A stretch of 64,000 nucleotides of DNA, taken from assembly GCF_004834005.1 (NCBI RefSeq), contig NZ_STFF01000009.1:1-64000 (forward strand). The letters run 5' to 3'. Origin of the DNA: Niastella caeni. GTDB taxonomy: Bacteria > Bacteroidota > Bacteroidia > Chitinophagales > Chitinophagaceae. The stretch's first letter is position 1. Every line of letters begins with the position of its first letter. Under the pieces are notes generated by a model. It did not search any database. It saw only the letters and a list, made by a program, of their open reading frames with translations, and was not told the DNA's origin. Positions 1 through 9,285 of the stretch are shown piece by piece. Made by a program: the position numbers and the translations under genes.

Positions 1-64
1 GCGGTTGGCTAGAGCGTCCCGATGACAATCGGGAAGGTCGTCGGTTCGACTCCGATATTCTCCA
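1..64 (+). tRNA. tRNA gene, 3' part (5' end outside window)
   Basis: The T arm is clear: stem 40-44 pairs with 52-56 around the loop TTCGACT. The 3' acceptor strand is ATTCTCC at 57-63, with discriminator A at 64. A five-base variable loop (35-39) and the 3' half of a D arm (GAGC, 12-15) are also visible. CCA is not encoded. The anticodon stem is best drawn as TCCCG (17-21) with CGGGA (30-34). This leaves an eight-base loop, ATGACAAT, instead of seven. If the T at 23 is U33, the anticodon would be GAC (Val), but the extra base makes the identity uncertain. A degenerate tRNA is possible. Confidence 0.75.
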
Positions 65-80
65 CAAAAAAGAAGCTTTA

Positions 81-109
81 AAAGGTCTGCAGCAATGCGG
101 GCCTTTTTT
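81..109 (+). terminator. Rho-independent terminator after the tRNA
   Basis: A GC-rich hairpin (GGTCTGCA / TGCGGGCC type pairing) is followed directly by six T residues. It lies 17 bases after the tRNA end. A near-identical sequence recurs at 5629-5656. Confidence 0.75.
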
Positions 110-151
110 GTTGGAATTAGTCAAAACCTTCCGATACCACTTAATAAAAAT

Positions 152-607
152 CTAGTCCAAAATGAAATCTCGAAACTTATCAATAATTGGTTTAACCCAG
201 GCAGGGTAATTTTTCACTTTCAGATACATTTTACCCTCACCTATATGCAATATTTCATGCGGTATAACGGGCTCTTCTATAAATACAATCCCATTATCAA
301 AAAGAGTGACTGAATCAAATTCAGAGATGTATTTATAAAGATTTTTATACCCGAATTCATAATTGAAACGGTAAAACCTTGATTATTTTTTCTTCTGAAG
401 TGTGGGAGTCTTGCTCTATTAGTACTGTATGACCGTTGGGATACTTATGAATGAATAAATTAGGCTTTGCGCACAATTCATTGCGATAAACCACAGGCAG
501 ATTCATCGCTTTATCCTTCTCCATTTCTTCCTTCAAAACAGCTTTTAACCTGCTTCTTTTTCTTCAGCACTTAATGCAAAAAAAAGTTTCTGTCTTTTAA
601 AAGCCAT
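152..607 (-). pseudogene. Frameshifted hypothetical protein remnant
   Basis: Reading the minus strand from an ATG at 607 gives MAFKRQKLFFALSAEEKEA and then a stop. A shift of frame continues as LKAVLKEEMEKDKAMNLPVV and on through NGHTVLIEQDSHTSEEKII. After an A-rich run (about 383-390) a second shift opens FNYEFGYKNLYKYISEF, then GKMYLKVKNYPAWVKPII, and ends at the stop at 152-154. The three pieces abut and have protein-like composition, so they look like one gene of about 150 codons broken by two frameshifts. I do not recognise the family. It is divergent from the helicase gene at 715. An alternative is two small overlapping genes, or sequencing errors at the homopolymer. Confidence 0.5.
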
Positions 608-714
608 GGCATAATTATTAACCTTACAAAAATAATAAATTTCTACCGTTTCAGCTTTTAAACCACCCATCCCCACAAAAACCGTAGTTTGCCCCCAAAT
701 CAGACCTACTTTCC

Positions 715-3606
715 ATGGGCCACATAAAAGACCTGCAGGAGCAATTACTGACCGATGAACGCAAAGCAACCATTCCGGGGTTAACACTCCACAGTGACGA
801 ACACATAGTTGTATTAAAAAACTATCGGTTTCACAAACAACTCACGCTGGAACTTTACCAGGCCCCTACTACCCAAACCGGGAAGCTAAAGAACCCGCTT
901 AAGCTGATCAATCCATTCGACGCCGCCCTTAAAGCAAAGGATCTCGATGAACTTAAATTCCTGACCGCCCTGAGCCGCTTTCAAAACAATCCTACCGCGG
1001 CAAAATCCCCGGCAGATATCGAAGCCCTCAAAACCGTAACGGCGAATCCGCTCTCTTTACGCTTTTTCTATCACAATGCTGAGTTCTCTGAAAATGTTAC
1101 GGCCGGTTCTTTAAAAGAAATCAATATAGGTGAACCTATTAAAGATCTACCACTTTCTATTCGCAAGGAAAATGAATGGTATTTCATCGTTCCTCAAATT
1201 CAAATTGGAAATAAAAATTTTTCATTCAGTGATATCGAAATCAAATATGATTATTTCATCTTGCGCGGCGAATCTATTCACTTACTTTCCCAATTTCATT
1301 TGCTTAAACTCGTTCGGTTCTTTAAGCATCAACCTGCTGGGTTAAAACTGCATAAATCGGAATATATAAACATTCAACAGAACATTTTGTCTAAGCTGGA
1401 GGACAAGATAAGCGTTCATTACACTTTCCTTGAACCAGGTAATAAAACACAAATAGCACAAAGCGGATTGCGTTCATCTTTAGAAAAGTTTATATACCTA
1501 TCAGACCTTGACAATTATGTATTGATCAATCCCGTGCTGAAATACGGTACCGTTGAAATTCCGGTACTTACCAAAAGACAAATTTATATCAAGGATAGTG
1601 AGGGCGAAGTGTTTGCCGTTGAAAGAGACAGGGATGCGGAAGTTAATTTCATTGCACTGCTATTAAAACAACACGAAGATTTTGAAGAACAGCTTGATAC
1701 CGACCCGCCTCACTTTTACCTGCACAAGCAACGCTTTTTAAATGAGGATTGGTTCTTAAATGCTTTTGAGCAATGGCAGTCACAAGGTATCACCGTGCTG
1801 GGCTTCAACCAACTTAAAGGGAATAAGTTAAATGGTAATAAAGCAAAAATTACCATACAGGTTGCCAGCGGTTTAGATTGGTTCAATGCCAGCCTGGAGG
1901 TTCGCTTTGGAAAGAAAAAAGCATCTTTAAAACAATTACACATCTCCGTTCGCAATAAAAACAAGTTTGTAAAACTGGATGATGGCACGCAAGGCATCCT
2001 TCCTTCAGAATGGTTACAAAAATTTGAAGACTACTTTAACGCAGCAGAGATAGTGGATGAAGTTTTACAAATACCTAAATTCAATTATGCTGAAGTAAAA
2101 CAACTCTTCCAGGATGACGAGCTGGATGATACCGTTAAAAAGGAAATTGCGTTGTATGAATCAAAACTAAAACAGATTGACCTTTACAATGAGGTGAATA
2201 TACCAGAGGAACTGAATGCCTCCTTAAGAGCGTATCAAAAGCAGGGACTTACCTGGTTAAACCTGCTCGACAATTTTAATTTCGGCGGTTGCCTGGCCGA
2301 TGACATGGGCCTCGGTAAAACCCTTCAGATCATAGCTTTTATTTTAGGACAACGAAAAAAAGTTCAACAGAATACCAACCTGGTGGTGGTGCCCACCTCA
2401 CTAATCTTTAACTGGCAGGCCGAAGTGCAAAAATTCGCTCCCTCCTTAAAAATGCTCACGTTATATGGCGCCGGCAGAATAAAAGATATTACCGCATTCG
2501 ATAACTATGACATCATTTTAACTTCCTACGGAACCCTCCTTTCAGACATTGCCTTTCTTACTAAATACAGGTTCAATTATATTTTTCTCGATGAATCGCA
2601 AAACATAAAAAACATAGAATCACAACGCTATTATGCCGCCCGTCAGCTACAATCACGCAATAAAATAGCCATCACCGGAACACCGGTAGAAAATAACACG
2701 TTTGATCTGTACGCCCAGTTATCATTTGCATGCCCCGGCCTGTTAGGCAACAAACAATCTTTTAAAGACCTGTTCTCTATACCGATAGACAAATTCAAAA
2801 GCAGCCGGCATGCCCGGCAACTGCAACAAAAAGTAGCGCCTTTTATTTTAAGAAGAACCAAACGGGATGTAGCCAGGGAACTTCCGGAGAAAACGGAAAT
2901 GGTCCTCTATTGCCCTATGGAGGAAGCCCAACGCAAAGTGTATGATGCCTATGAAAAAGAATTCCGCGATTATATTGCCGGCAGAAGTGAAGAAGAACTT
3001 TCCAAAAACTCCATACATGTGTTAAGGAGTTTAACCAGGTTGCGACAGATCTGCGATTCACCGCTTTTACTGGAAGATGAAAAGTTGTATGGAGACAGCT
3101 CCTCAAAAATTGAAACACTGATAGAACAAATTGACAATAAAGCGCAAAATCACAAAGTACTGGTGTTCTCACAATTTGTATCGATGCTTGAACTGATAAA
3201 AAAAGAGCTGCAGGATAGAGGAATAGCATTCGAATACCTCACCGGTAGTACAAAAAACAGGGAAGCCGTTGTAAATAATTTTCAAATGGATCCGTCGATC
3301 CGGGTATTTTTAATAAGTCTGAAAGCCGGTGGCACGGGTCTTAATTTAACCGAAGCAGACTATGTGTACCTGGTTGATCCCTGGTGGAACCCCGCAGTTG
3401 AAAACCAGGCTATAGATCGCAGTTACCGCATTGGCCAGGCAAAGAACGTAATGGCGGTACGCCTGATCTGCCCTGATACAGTAGAAGAAAAAATAGTGAA
3501 GTTGCAGGCAACGAAAAGAGCGCTGTCAAACGATCTGCTAAGATCAGAAGCATCTTTCTTTACTTCCATAACAAAAGCGGAATGGCTTTCCCTGCTTCAA
3601 CATTAG
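715..3606 (+). CDS. SNF2/Rad54-family DEAD/DEAH-box helicase
   Basis: This 963-residue protein is a predicted double-stranded-DNA translocase of the SNF2 group (bacterial HepA/RapA-like relatives), acting on chromatin-like or transcribed DNA in the cytoplasm. The first 500 or so residues are a poorly conserved N-terminal region. The SNF2_N domain then carries Walker A DDMGLGKT (about residues 529-536), motif Ia VVVPTSLIFNW, and motif II DESQ (about 625) in place of DEAH. The helicase C domain has the SQFVSML motif, LKAGGTGLNL, DPWWNP (about 887-892) and the arginine finger motif QAIDRSYRIGQ (about 902-912). All motifs are present, so it should be active. The ATG at 715 is the only sensible start. 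It is transcribed alone, divergently from the pseudogene. Its exact role is not evident from the neighbours. Confidence 0.93.
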   Translation: MGHIKDLQEQLLTDERKATIPGLTLHSDEHIVVLKNYRFHKQLTLELYQAPTTQTGKLKNPLKLINPFDAALKAKDLDELKFLTALSRFQNNPTAAKSPADIEALKTVTANPLSLRFFYHNAEFSENVTAGSLKEINIGEPIKDLPLSIRKENEWYFIVPQIQIGNKNFSFSDIEIKYDYFILRGESIHLLSQFHLLKLVRFFKHQPAGLKLHKSEYINIQQNILSKLEDKISVHYTFLEPGNKTQIAQSGLRSSLEKFIYLSDLDNYVLINPVLKYGTVEIPVLTKRQIYIKDSEGEVFAVERDRDAEVNFIALLLKQHEDFEEQLDTDPPHFYLHKQRFLNEDWFLNAFEQWQSQGITVLGFNQLKGNKLNGNKAKITIQVASGLDWFNASLEVRFGKKKASLKQLHISVRNKNKFVKLDDGTQGILPSEWLQKFEDYFNAAEIVDEVLQIPKFNYAEVKQLFQDDELDDTVKKEIALYESKLKQIDLYNEVNIPEELNASLRAYQKQGLTWLNLLDNFNFGGCLADDMGLGKTLQIIAFILGQRKKVQQNTNLVVVPTSLIFNWQAEVQKFAPSLKMLTLYGAGRIKDITAFDNYDIILTSYGTLLSDIAFLTKYRFNYIFLDESQNIKNIESQRYYAARQLQSRNKIAITGTPVENNTFDLYAQLSFACPGLLGNKQSFKDLFSIPIDKFKSSRHARQLQQKVAPFILRRTKRDVARELPEKTEMVLYCPMEEAQRKVYDAYEKEFRDYIAGRSEEELSKNSIHVLRSLTRLRQICDSPLLLEDEKLYGDSSSKIETLIEQIDNKAQNHKVLVFSQFVSMLELIKKELQDRGIAFEYLTGSTKNREAVVNNFQMDPSIRVFLISLKAGGTGLNLTEADYVYLVDPWWNPAVENQAIDRSYRIGQAKNVMAVRLICPDTVEEKIVKLQATKRALSNDLLRSEASFFTSITKAEWLSLLQH

Positions 3607-3803
3607 GTGTAATTAATTAACGATCAAGCACTTATCACATATCGTTTTTCTTTTATAATTTTTTCCAATAATTACTACCCCGTTTGCCATAAAAAAATGG
3701 CCTCTTTGCATCATAAATAATACAAATATATTTAAAGGATCATCTGTAGGGATCGATACCCTTTATCACAATAGCCTTGAATTACACTTTAATCCGGTAT
3801 TCT

Positions 3804-5567
3804 ATGGTAAAAAGTGCTACCCTTAACCAAAGCGTAATTGCATTACGCAAACATCTATTTATTGTTTCTTTTATTATAAGTTTTCTGTTGCCTGGCGTTT
3901 CGTACCAAATACAGGCACAGTTAACTTTAACTTCCGGACAGTCTGCTACCATCAATTCATCCGTCACTTATCCTTCCGTATCCATTTCGGGCGCCAATAA
4001 TACATTATCCATTGGCAGCAGTGGAAGTATGACTGTCACCGGAGGTTTTACCTGGCTCGACCAACCGTCGTATATCAGCATTGCATCCGGTGGTGCGCTC
4101 ACCATCGATGGCAACCTCCAGGGCGATGGTAATACGGGCACCAATAACAACTATTATCCCTGCCTGTCAACTACGGGACTTACGTCCCAGGCCATGATCA
4201 TCGATTGCAAAGGCACACTCACGGTAAACGGTAATCTGGCGGCAGGCACTGCAACAAAACGATTTAAGAACTGGGTGTTTCTGCATGTTGACAGCGGCGC
4301 TACTGTAACCCTCAATGGAAATGATAATGTATTAGGCCCAAGAGGCATCATCCATGTGCACAAGGGCGGAACACTGAGGGTAAATGGAACCAACTTCCTG
4401 GTTGAATATGCCTATAGCCGGATTGAAATTGATAGCGGCGGAACAATGAGCGCGGTAAATCTTACTGTTAACGGGAACGGGTCAACGATCGTATCGAGCG
4501 CTTGTGCAACTAATCCGCCTCCCTATAATGGCATTGCCACTACTACAAACCCACCTTATACTTCACTGATTGTAAATGGTTCGCTTGCTGTTAGCGGCAA
4601 CCTGCATATCAACGATGCGGCTGTTAGCACTTCTGCCATGACCTCAGGCACCGGGCATTTTACTGTAGGAAATTCGGGAACAGTGACCGTTGGTGGTAAT
4701 TTTATGAATAGCTCAACGCCTACAACCACCGGTTCAGATACTGCTACCATCAATGGCACCTTAACCGTGACCGGCAATGCAATTAATAACAGTGCATTGA
4801 ACATCGGCAGTACAGGCGTAATGACAGTCAATGGAAGTTCAGGCCTGTTGAACAATACAGGCAGTGTATACGGTGTGTCGGTGATCGATGTAAACGGGCG
4901 TTTGAATGTTGTTAACCATTTAACCAATAATGGACTGGTCAATATCAACGCAACGGGTAATACAAGAGTGTTTGGCAACCTCTTTAATAATACGATCACC
5001 ACGTATGGGGTTGCTGTTATTACCGTAATCAATAACCTGTATGTACAGGGTAATCTTACCAGCAATGACATTATCAGGGCTATCTGTCCGCCGGGCGATA
5101 CAACAGCTTACGTTGCATGGGGCGGCGCCTGGGTCTCGGGCGCGCATGATACCGTACAGAATTATTCTTCCGGAGTAAAATATTATACAGGAACCCAGAT
5201 CCCACCTGGCAATGCCCTGAACATGTGCACAGGCAACCCGGCTACGCTGACAATCGTGTTGGCGGCCAGGCCGTACAGTTCACTACGGGAGGTTCAAACC
5301 AGGGATAAGCTGTTTGCCGTACAGCTCCGCCCCTCCTTTACCACCCAACCCTGGCTGACAGTTTTTGCATACATGCCAAAAAGGGATCGCCTTTCCATAC
5401 AGGTAACCGACGTAACGGGCCGCACGCTGGTACGCCAAAAAGTGAATGCAGAAAAAGGCGATAACACCTTTAAGCTTGACATCTCTCGATTAAGCAGGGG
5501 CATTTATTACGTGCAGGTATTTAATAACAATGGATTTCACAAAACCTTGATAGCAGAGAAAAAATAG
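3804..5567 (+). CDS. Secreted repetitive beta-helix protein with T9SS sorting tail
   Basis: The protein of 587 residues is exported. After MVKSATLNQSVIALRK a hydrophobic stretch ends at YQIQAQ, a plausible signal peptidase site. The body is low in charge and rich in G, N, T, S and V, with short recurring words such as LTVNGN and ITVIN, as expected for a parallel beta-helix or filamentous surface protein. The last 80 or so residues (LSIQVTDVTGRTLVRQKV through LSRGIYYVQVF) match the Por_Secre_tail/T9SS type A C-terminal domain, which directs export across the outer membrane and attachment by gliding-type secretion. An in-frame TTG lies at 3777, but the ATG at 3804 gives a better signal peptide. 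The substrate or ligand is unknown. Confidence 0.85.
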   Translation: MVKSATLNQSVIALRKHLFIVSFIISFLLPGVSYQIQAQLTLTSGQSATINSSVTYPSVSISGANNTLSIGSSGSMTVTGGFTWLDQPSYISIASGGALTIDGNLQGDGNTGTNNNYYPCLSTTGLTSQAMIIDCKGTLTVNGNLAAGTATKRFKNWVFLHVDSGATVTLNGNDNVLGPRGIIHVHKGGTLRVNGTNFLVEYAYSRIEIDSGGTMSAVNLTVNGNGSTIVSSACATNPPPYNGIATTTNPPYTSLIVNGSLAVSGNLHINDAAVSTSAMTSGTGHFTVGNSGTVTVGGNFMNSSTPTTTGSDTATINGTLTVTGNAINNSALNIGSTGVMTVNGSSGLLNNTGSVYGVSVIDVNGRLNVVNHLTNNGLVNINATGNTRVFGNLFNNTITTYGVAVITVINNLYVQGNLTSNDIIRAICPPGDTTAYVAWGGAWVSGAHDTVQNYSSGVKYYTGTQIPPGNALNMCTGNPATLTIVLAARPYSSLREVQTRDKLFAVQLRPSFTTQPWLTVFAYMPKRDRLSIQVTDVTGRTLVRQKVNAEKGDNTFKLDISRLSRGIYYVQVFNNNGFHKTLIAEKK

Positions 5568-5594
5568 CCGATGCCATCCTATGGCTTCATTAAA

Positions 5595-5617
5595 TCGTTC
5601 GAATCCTTATTCTATCC
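5595..5617 (+). other. Degenerate copy of a tRNA 3' end
   Basis: The bases TCGTTCGAATCC followed by TTATTCTATCC resemble the T arm and acceptor end of the tRNA at 41-63 (TCGGTTCGACTCC, ATATTCTCC) with two small indels. A near-copy of that tRNA's terminator follows 12 bases later. It is too short and too altered to be a functional tRNA. Confidence 0.45.
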
Positions 5618-5628
5618 TTTCTGGTTCT

Positions 5629-5656
5629 AGGTCTGCAGCAATGCAGGCCTTTTTTA
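5629..5656 (+). terminator. Rho-independent terminator, copy of the one at 81-109
   Basis: GGTCTGCAGCAATGCAGGCC folds into a hairpin and is followed by six T. It differs from the post-tRNA terminator by one base in the hairpin, and the similarity continues into the following TTGGGAATTA. It would end transcription of the T9SS cargo gene. Confidence 0.75.
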
Positions 5657-5669
5657 TTGGGAATTACTT

Positions 5670-6839
5670 CTAGAAACCGCCGGTAGCTCCACCGCCGCCA
5701 CCACTTCCGCCACCAAATTTGGTTTGATCAACAGTTTCAACAGGCGTTGTCTGGTGGAAGGTTTGTGTAACAACCAAAGATTCCACCTGAAGCCAGCCGG
5801 CTAAAGCAGGATCATTCGGTTCGGCATGTGTAAATCCATGCCTGGGGGTTGTAAGATATTTTGTAATAGCATAAGCTATAATGATCATTATTATACCGCC
5901 TATTGTTATTGCTACTTCCAGCGGAGCAATGTGATGATAATAACGAATGGTACATACAATAGCAGCAACCAATACCAGGCCTGTTCGCAGTATAACAACA
6001 TCTTTCTTCTGTATACCTCTGAATATATATGCAATGGGAAGAAGAATTGTCGTGATCCAGAAAAACCAGCCGCCGGGGATAGATTCTCCTTCTTTCAACC
6101 CAAGCTCAAACATGCTGTTGCTTACCTCCCTTACTACAAAATAATTTCCGGCTGCATACAATGTAACCAGGGCCAGTATTTCTACAAACGTACAACTGGT
6201 TTTATAATATTTTACCCGGCTATTATGCTTATTCTTCTTCATAAGCCAATAAACGAAAAAGGAAATAGCCATGAGCAAAAAGGGCATTATGATCTTTGCC
6301 ACATCGCCCAGCCGGATAACAGCATAAAATACGATAGCAAGAAAAGAAAGATAAACAAGGCCGCTTATTAATATGTTTCCAAATCGCAACAGGATATAAA
6401 AGGTTAGAATAAATATTAGAACAGATCGGGCTAAGAAAGAAATGTAAGGAAAAAGTAGCGCTGCAGCGATTGACATAAACGCAATGCTCAACCATAACAA
6501 AGCATCGTCAATTCCCGACCGGTAATGCTTTTTTTCACGAATTAAAAACTCCAATGCGGTATAAAGCATTAATGAAACAATAAGTACCAATGTTCCAATC
6601 CCTTTTTCTGACTCAATTTTGGTAAGCAGCCAAAACAAACCAAAACCCATCAACACGATCACTACTGTTAGCAGAAATAATCCTATGCGTATAAATAAAT
6701 TGGGGGTGTAGAGATTGACAGGATAAACGTTTTTTATAGCATCCGCCTCCTCCTTTGAAATAAGTTCATTATTCAAAGCAACGCTGGCTTCCTCATTTAT
6801 CAATAAGTTGTCGAGCGAGGTATGGTTATAGGCTATCAT
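5670..6839 (-). CDS. Polytopic membrane protein with glycine-rich C-terminus
   Basis: This 389-residue protein begins with about 50 soluble residues, then has roughly ten predicted membrane segments (for example LFIRIGLFLLTVVIVLMGFG). It ends in a short soluble region and a glycine-rich tail, KFGGGSGGGGGATGGF. The start overlaps the end of the upstream DUF2157 gene by 14 bases, so the two are almost certainly co-translated and may form one membrane complex. I do not recognise a functional domain or catalytic motif. In many bacteria DUF2157 proteins are encoded beside another polytopic protein of unknown role (for example DUF4401), and this gene holds the equivalent position. Confidence 0.85.
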   Translation of the reverse strand: MIAYNHTSLDNLLINEEASVALNNELISKEEADAIKNVYPVNLYTPNLFIRIGLFLLTVVIVLMGFGLFWLLTKIESEKGIGTLVLIVSLMLYTALEFLIREKKHYRSGIDDALLWLSIAFMSIAAALLFPYISFLARSVLIFILTFYILLRFGNILISGLVYLSFLAIVFYAVIRLGDVAKIIMPFLLMAISFFVYWLMKKNKHNSRVKYYKTSCTFVEILALVTLYAAGNYFVVREVSNSMFELGLKEGESIPGGWFFWITTILLPIAYIFRGIQKKDVVILRTGLVLVAAIVCTIRYYHHIAPLEVAITIGGIIMIIIAYAITKYLTTPRHGFTHAEPNDPALAGWLQVESLVVTQTFHQTTPVETVDQTKFGGGSGGGGGATGGF

Positions 6840-7812
6840 TATGCTTTAGTTTTTTGTTCATCCTGCTCAGGAATACGATCATTCCTATACCCGATACAAT
6901 AAAATACATAAATCCAAAGTAAACAGCGCCCATGTCCATCCGGCTATCTATCAGCAAACGTATTATCACATAGCTGATACCTATATAACCATACAGGGTT
7001 AACAGCAACATAAAATAAAAGGAAGCGGTAGCGAGTGATCTTCTATAAAAAAAGAAAGCAATGGCAGCCAGCGGTAAAAGCCAAAGAATATACCAATCGT
7101 CGAAGTGAAACATGCCTGCCAGGCAGGCAATGAACAATATATTCATTCCAAAGTTGGTGTACGTAAAACTAAAATGCGCTTTTATATTTTTCTGTTTGCT
7201 GAGCAATGCTATTACATTCAGCGCCACTCCTAAAAACAACCCGGCAAAAATGATCTCGGCATCTTCAAAATCGTTTGCTTTGAGAATATTGAGTGGTGTA
7301 ATGGCAATACCCATCCAGGCAGCCAAATTGGTTATGGCCATACTTAAAACCCCTAAATGATCGAAATAATAAGCGCAAAAGAATAAAATGACCATTGGAA
7401 TAAAAGTAGCCAGTCCATATGCATTTCCAAAAGCCGTATACTGTACCTGCAGGTAGGTTATAAAAGTGATCAGGGTAAGGCACCCCAGTAAGAGTATATA
7501 ATCAAAAAAAGAATTGGGCGCCTGTACTTTGGTCATAGCAAAGGGAAGCTTTTTACGTTCACAATAGAAGAAGCAACCTATGCATAATAGTCCAATGGCA
7601 GCCAGTATAACCTGGTGACCGATCGTATCGATGTTTTTATAGATCAGTATTCCTAATCCGCCTGTAAGCAAAAGAATACCGAGGTATAAGATCGTTTTTA
7701 ATTCCCAGTGTACCGAAAAAAGGCTGGAATCAGCCTTTAGCTTTATTTTTTGAAAAGAAGGGGCTGAGATCAGGCCTTCGTTGTATAACTTTTCGAATAA
7801 ATGTGTGTCCAT
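6826..7812 (-). CDS. DUF2157 domain membrane protein
   Basis: The 328-residue protein starts at the ATG at 7812 (MDTHLFEKLYNEGLIS), which fits the DUF2157 family. A short N-terminal helical region is followed by about ten membrane spans. An in-frame ATG at 7884 would add 24 residues, but the family start is the internal one. DUF2157 proteins are predicted inner-membrane proteins of unknown function. The zinc-ribbon gene upstream (stop at 7889) is on the same strand 76 bases away, and the next gene overlaps, so this is the middle gene of a three-gene operon. Confidence 0.85.
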   Translation of the reverse strand: MDTHLFEKLYNEGLISAPSFQKIKLKADSSLFSVHWELKTILYLGILLLTGGLGILIYKNIDTIGHQVILAAIGLLCIGCFFYCERKKLPFAMTKVQAPNSFFDYILLLGCLTLITFITYLQVQYTAFGNAYGLATFIPMVILFFCAYYFDHLGVLSMAITNLAAWMGIAITPLNILKANDFEDAEIIFAGLFLGVALNVIALLSKQKNIKAHFSFTYTNFGMNILFIACLAGMFHFDDWYILWLLPLAAIAFFFYRRSLATASFYFMLLLTLYGYIGISYVIIRLLIDSRMDMGAVYFGFMYFIVSGIGMIVFLSRMNKKLKHNDSL

Positions 7813-7888
7813 GTTGCAGTGAGTTACATTAATCTTAAATGTATAAACTTTTAGAAGTATATACAAGTGAGGATAATCTGTCACTCAC

Positions 7889-8977
7889 CTATTGCTGGCT
7901 AAAAAAGAAAATGGCCAATATCACCAGCAGCACCAATGCAATCACGAGTATCACTTTAAGAACAGATACCGGCTTTTTACCATGAATTTTGCCAGTTTGT
8001 CCATTTACCAGGAAATGATATTGTTTGTTCTTGTAAAAATAGGTGCAAACCCAAAGCGGCAGCAGAATATGTTTATAGGTTTGATTGCTATAGGAAGTAC
8101 TAACCTCTACGTTCCTGTATGTATCTATCCGGCAAAGATCAACGCAGGCATTATAAATCACTTCATCCATAACTCCCTCTGCCCGCGCATAACCATCGCT
8201 TACTGCAATATCATATACATCGGCCTGAAAGCCGGAAAGATAACGGGTATCGAAGTTTACCAACGCACTTAACTCAAAAGGAAAAATGCTTTCGTATTCA
8301 CTTTGGGTTAATTCTTTAGTTCCGCCTATAAGTATATCGTCGAAAAAATGTTCATAGGTGCCTGTCCGCCAGATCCATTCGGTCTTTCGCACCCGCTCTG
8401 TTCTTCTGTTACCATTGGAATCTGTTACCGTTTCAGTTTCATAATAATACCGGCCGCCGTATCCGCTCCATTCACTATTGGTTTGAGCATCATAGGTCCA
8501 AAAGGGCAGATAAATACCGTGCAGTGCATCCTCCCGCGCAAATTCCTTGAGATCACCAGGTGCCCACCACCCTTTGCTTAACCAGTTCTTAAAAATAGTT
8601 ACCGATTGTTGCTGATCTATATTGAAAGGAATAATACCGGAGGGCTGTACAATGCGGGTTTTATAAGCTACGGGGTTCACCACTTCGAAGGTGCAAAAGT
8701 TGCAAACGAAAGTAGGTGTTTCAGAAGTAAATATTGTTTCAGCGCCGCATCGCGTGCATTTATATACCTGTTGTTCTATAACTGCTGCCGGGTCGCCGGT
8801 TTCCGACAATTGCTGCTTCAGGCTATTCTCTTTAATAAGATCGGTGCCTTTATCAATTGTTACTTTTACACCACAATACTCACACTGCAATTGTTGATGC
8901 TGCGGATTAAAATATAATTGCGCATTGCATCCCGGACAAGGGAAAAGTAATAAGGGATCTTTTTGTAATTTTTCCAT
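7889..8977 (-). CDS. Zinc-ribbon protein with C-terminal membrane anchor
   Basis: This protein of 362 residues has two N-terminal zinc ribbons. CPGC (14-17) and CEYC (33-36) form the first, and CTRC with CNFC (about 75-96) form the second. This is the pattern of TFIIB-type or YdjN-like zinc-ribbon proteins. The central part is soluble, rich in aromatic residues and contains WTYDAQTNSEWSGYGG. A single hydrophobic helix near residues 337-358 anchors the C-terminus. It is first in an operon with the two polytopic proteins downstream, which suggests it works at the membrane with them. The biochemical role is unknown. Confidence 0.85.
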   Translation of the reverse strand: MEKLQKDPLLLFPCPGCNAQLYFNPQHQQLQCEYCGVKVTIDKGTDLIKENSLKQQLSETGDPAAVIEQQVYKCTRCGAETIFTSETPTFVCNFCTFEVVNPVAYKTRIVQPSGIIPFNIDQQQSVTIFKNWLSKGWWAPGDLKEFAREDALHGIYLPFWTYDAQTNSEWSGYGGRYYYETETVTDSNGNRRTERVRKTEWIWRTGTYEHFFDDILIGGTKELTQSEYESIFPFELSALVNFDTRYLSGFQADVYDIAVSDGYARAEGVMDEVIYNACVDLCRIDTYRNVEVSTSYSNQTYKHILLPLWVCTYFYKNKQYHFLVNGQTGKIHGKKPVSVLKVILVIALVLLVILAIFFFSQQ

Positions 8978-9156
8978 AAGAAGGTCGTCGGGTTCTTTTA
9001 TAGCTTGCCTGATTAAGTTGAATTGGCGCTTTCCAAAGAAGCATTAGTACGAAACCAGCGAAAAAGTTACATAAACTGTTCAAGAAATACAATGTTTATT
9101 GCCGGATTGCAGATCAACCATAAACAGCGTATTTTCAACTTCATTTTGCACACCTT

Positions 9157-9285
9157 ATGAATAATCGATTTTTCTGTTGCATTTTACTTTCCCTTTCTTT
9201 TGCATGTTATTACAGTTGTAATAATAATGCTGATCAAGGCAAAAAGGCTGTTTTATTGGCAGATAAAGAAGCACTGGCAAAATAA
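9157..9285 (+). CDS. Small putative lipoprotein (42 aa)
   Basis: A short reading frame from the ATG at 9157 encodes a typical lipoprotein signal: MNNRFFCC, a hydrophobic stretch ILLSLSFACYYS, then Cys followed by NNNADQGKKA. It stops at 9283-9285. In another frame directly after the stop, protein-like sequence (EFINQLLSCDAIW) continues, so this could be the intact head of a frameshifted gene. There is no homologue I can name. It is on the same strand as the two lipoprotein genes that follow. Confidence 0.4.
   Translation: MNNRFFCCILLSLSFACYYSCNNNADQGKKAVLLADKEALAK

Noticed and set aside
95..313. Plus-strand reading of 72 codons after the tRNA terminator
   Set aside because: It begins inside the terminator hairpin and overlaps the minus-strand remnant, which reads better as protein.
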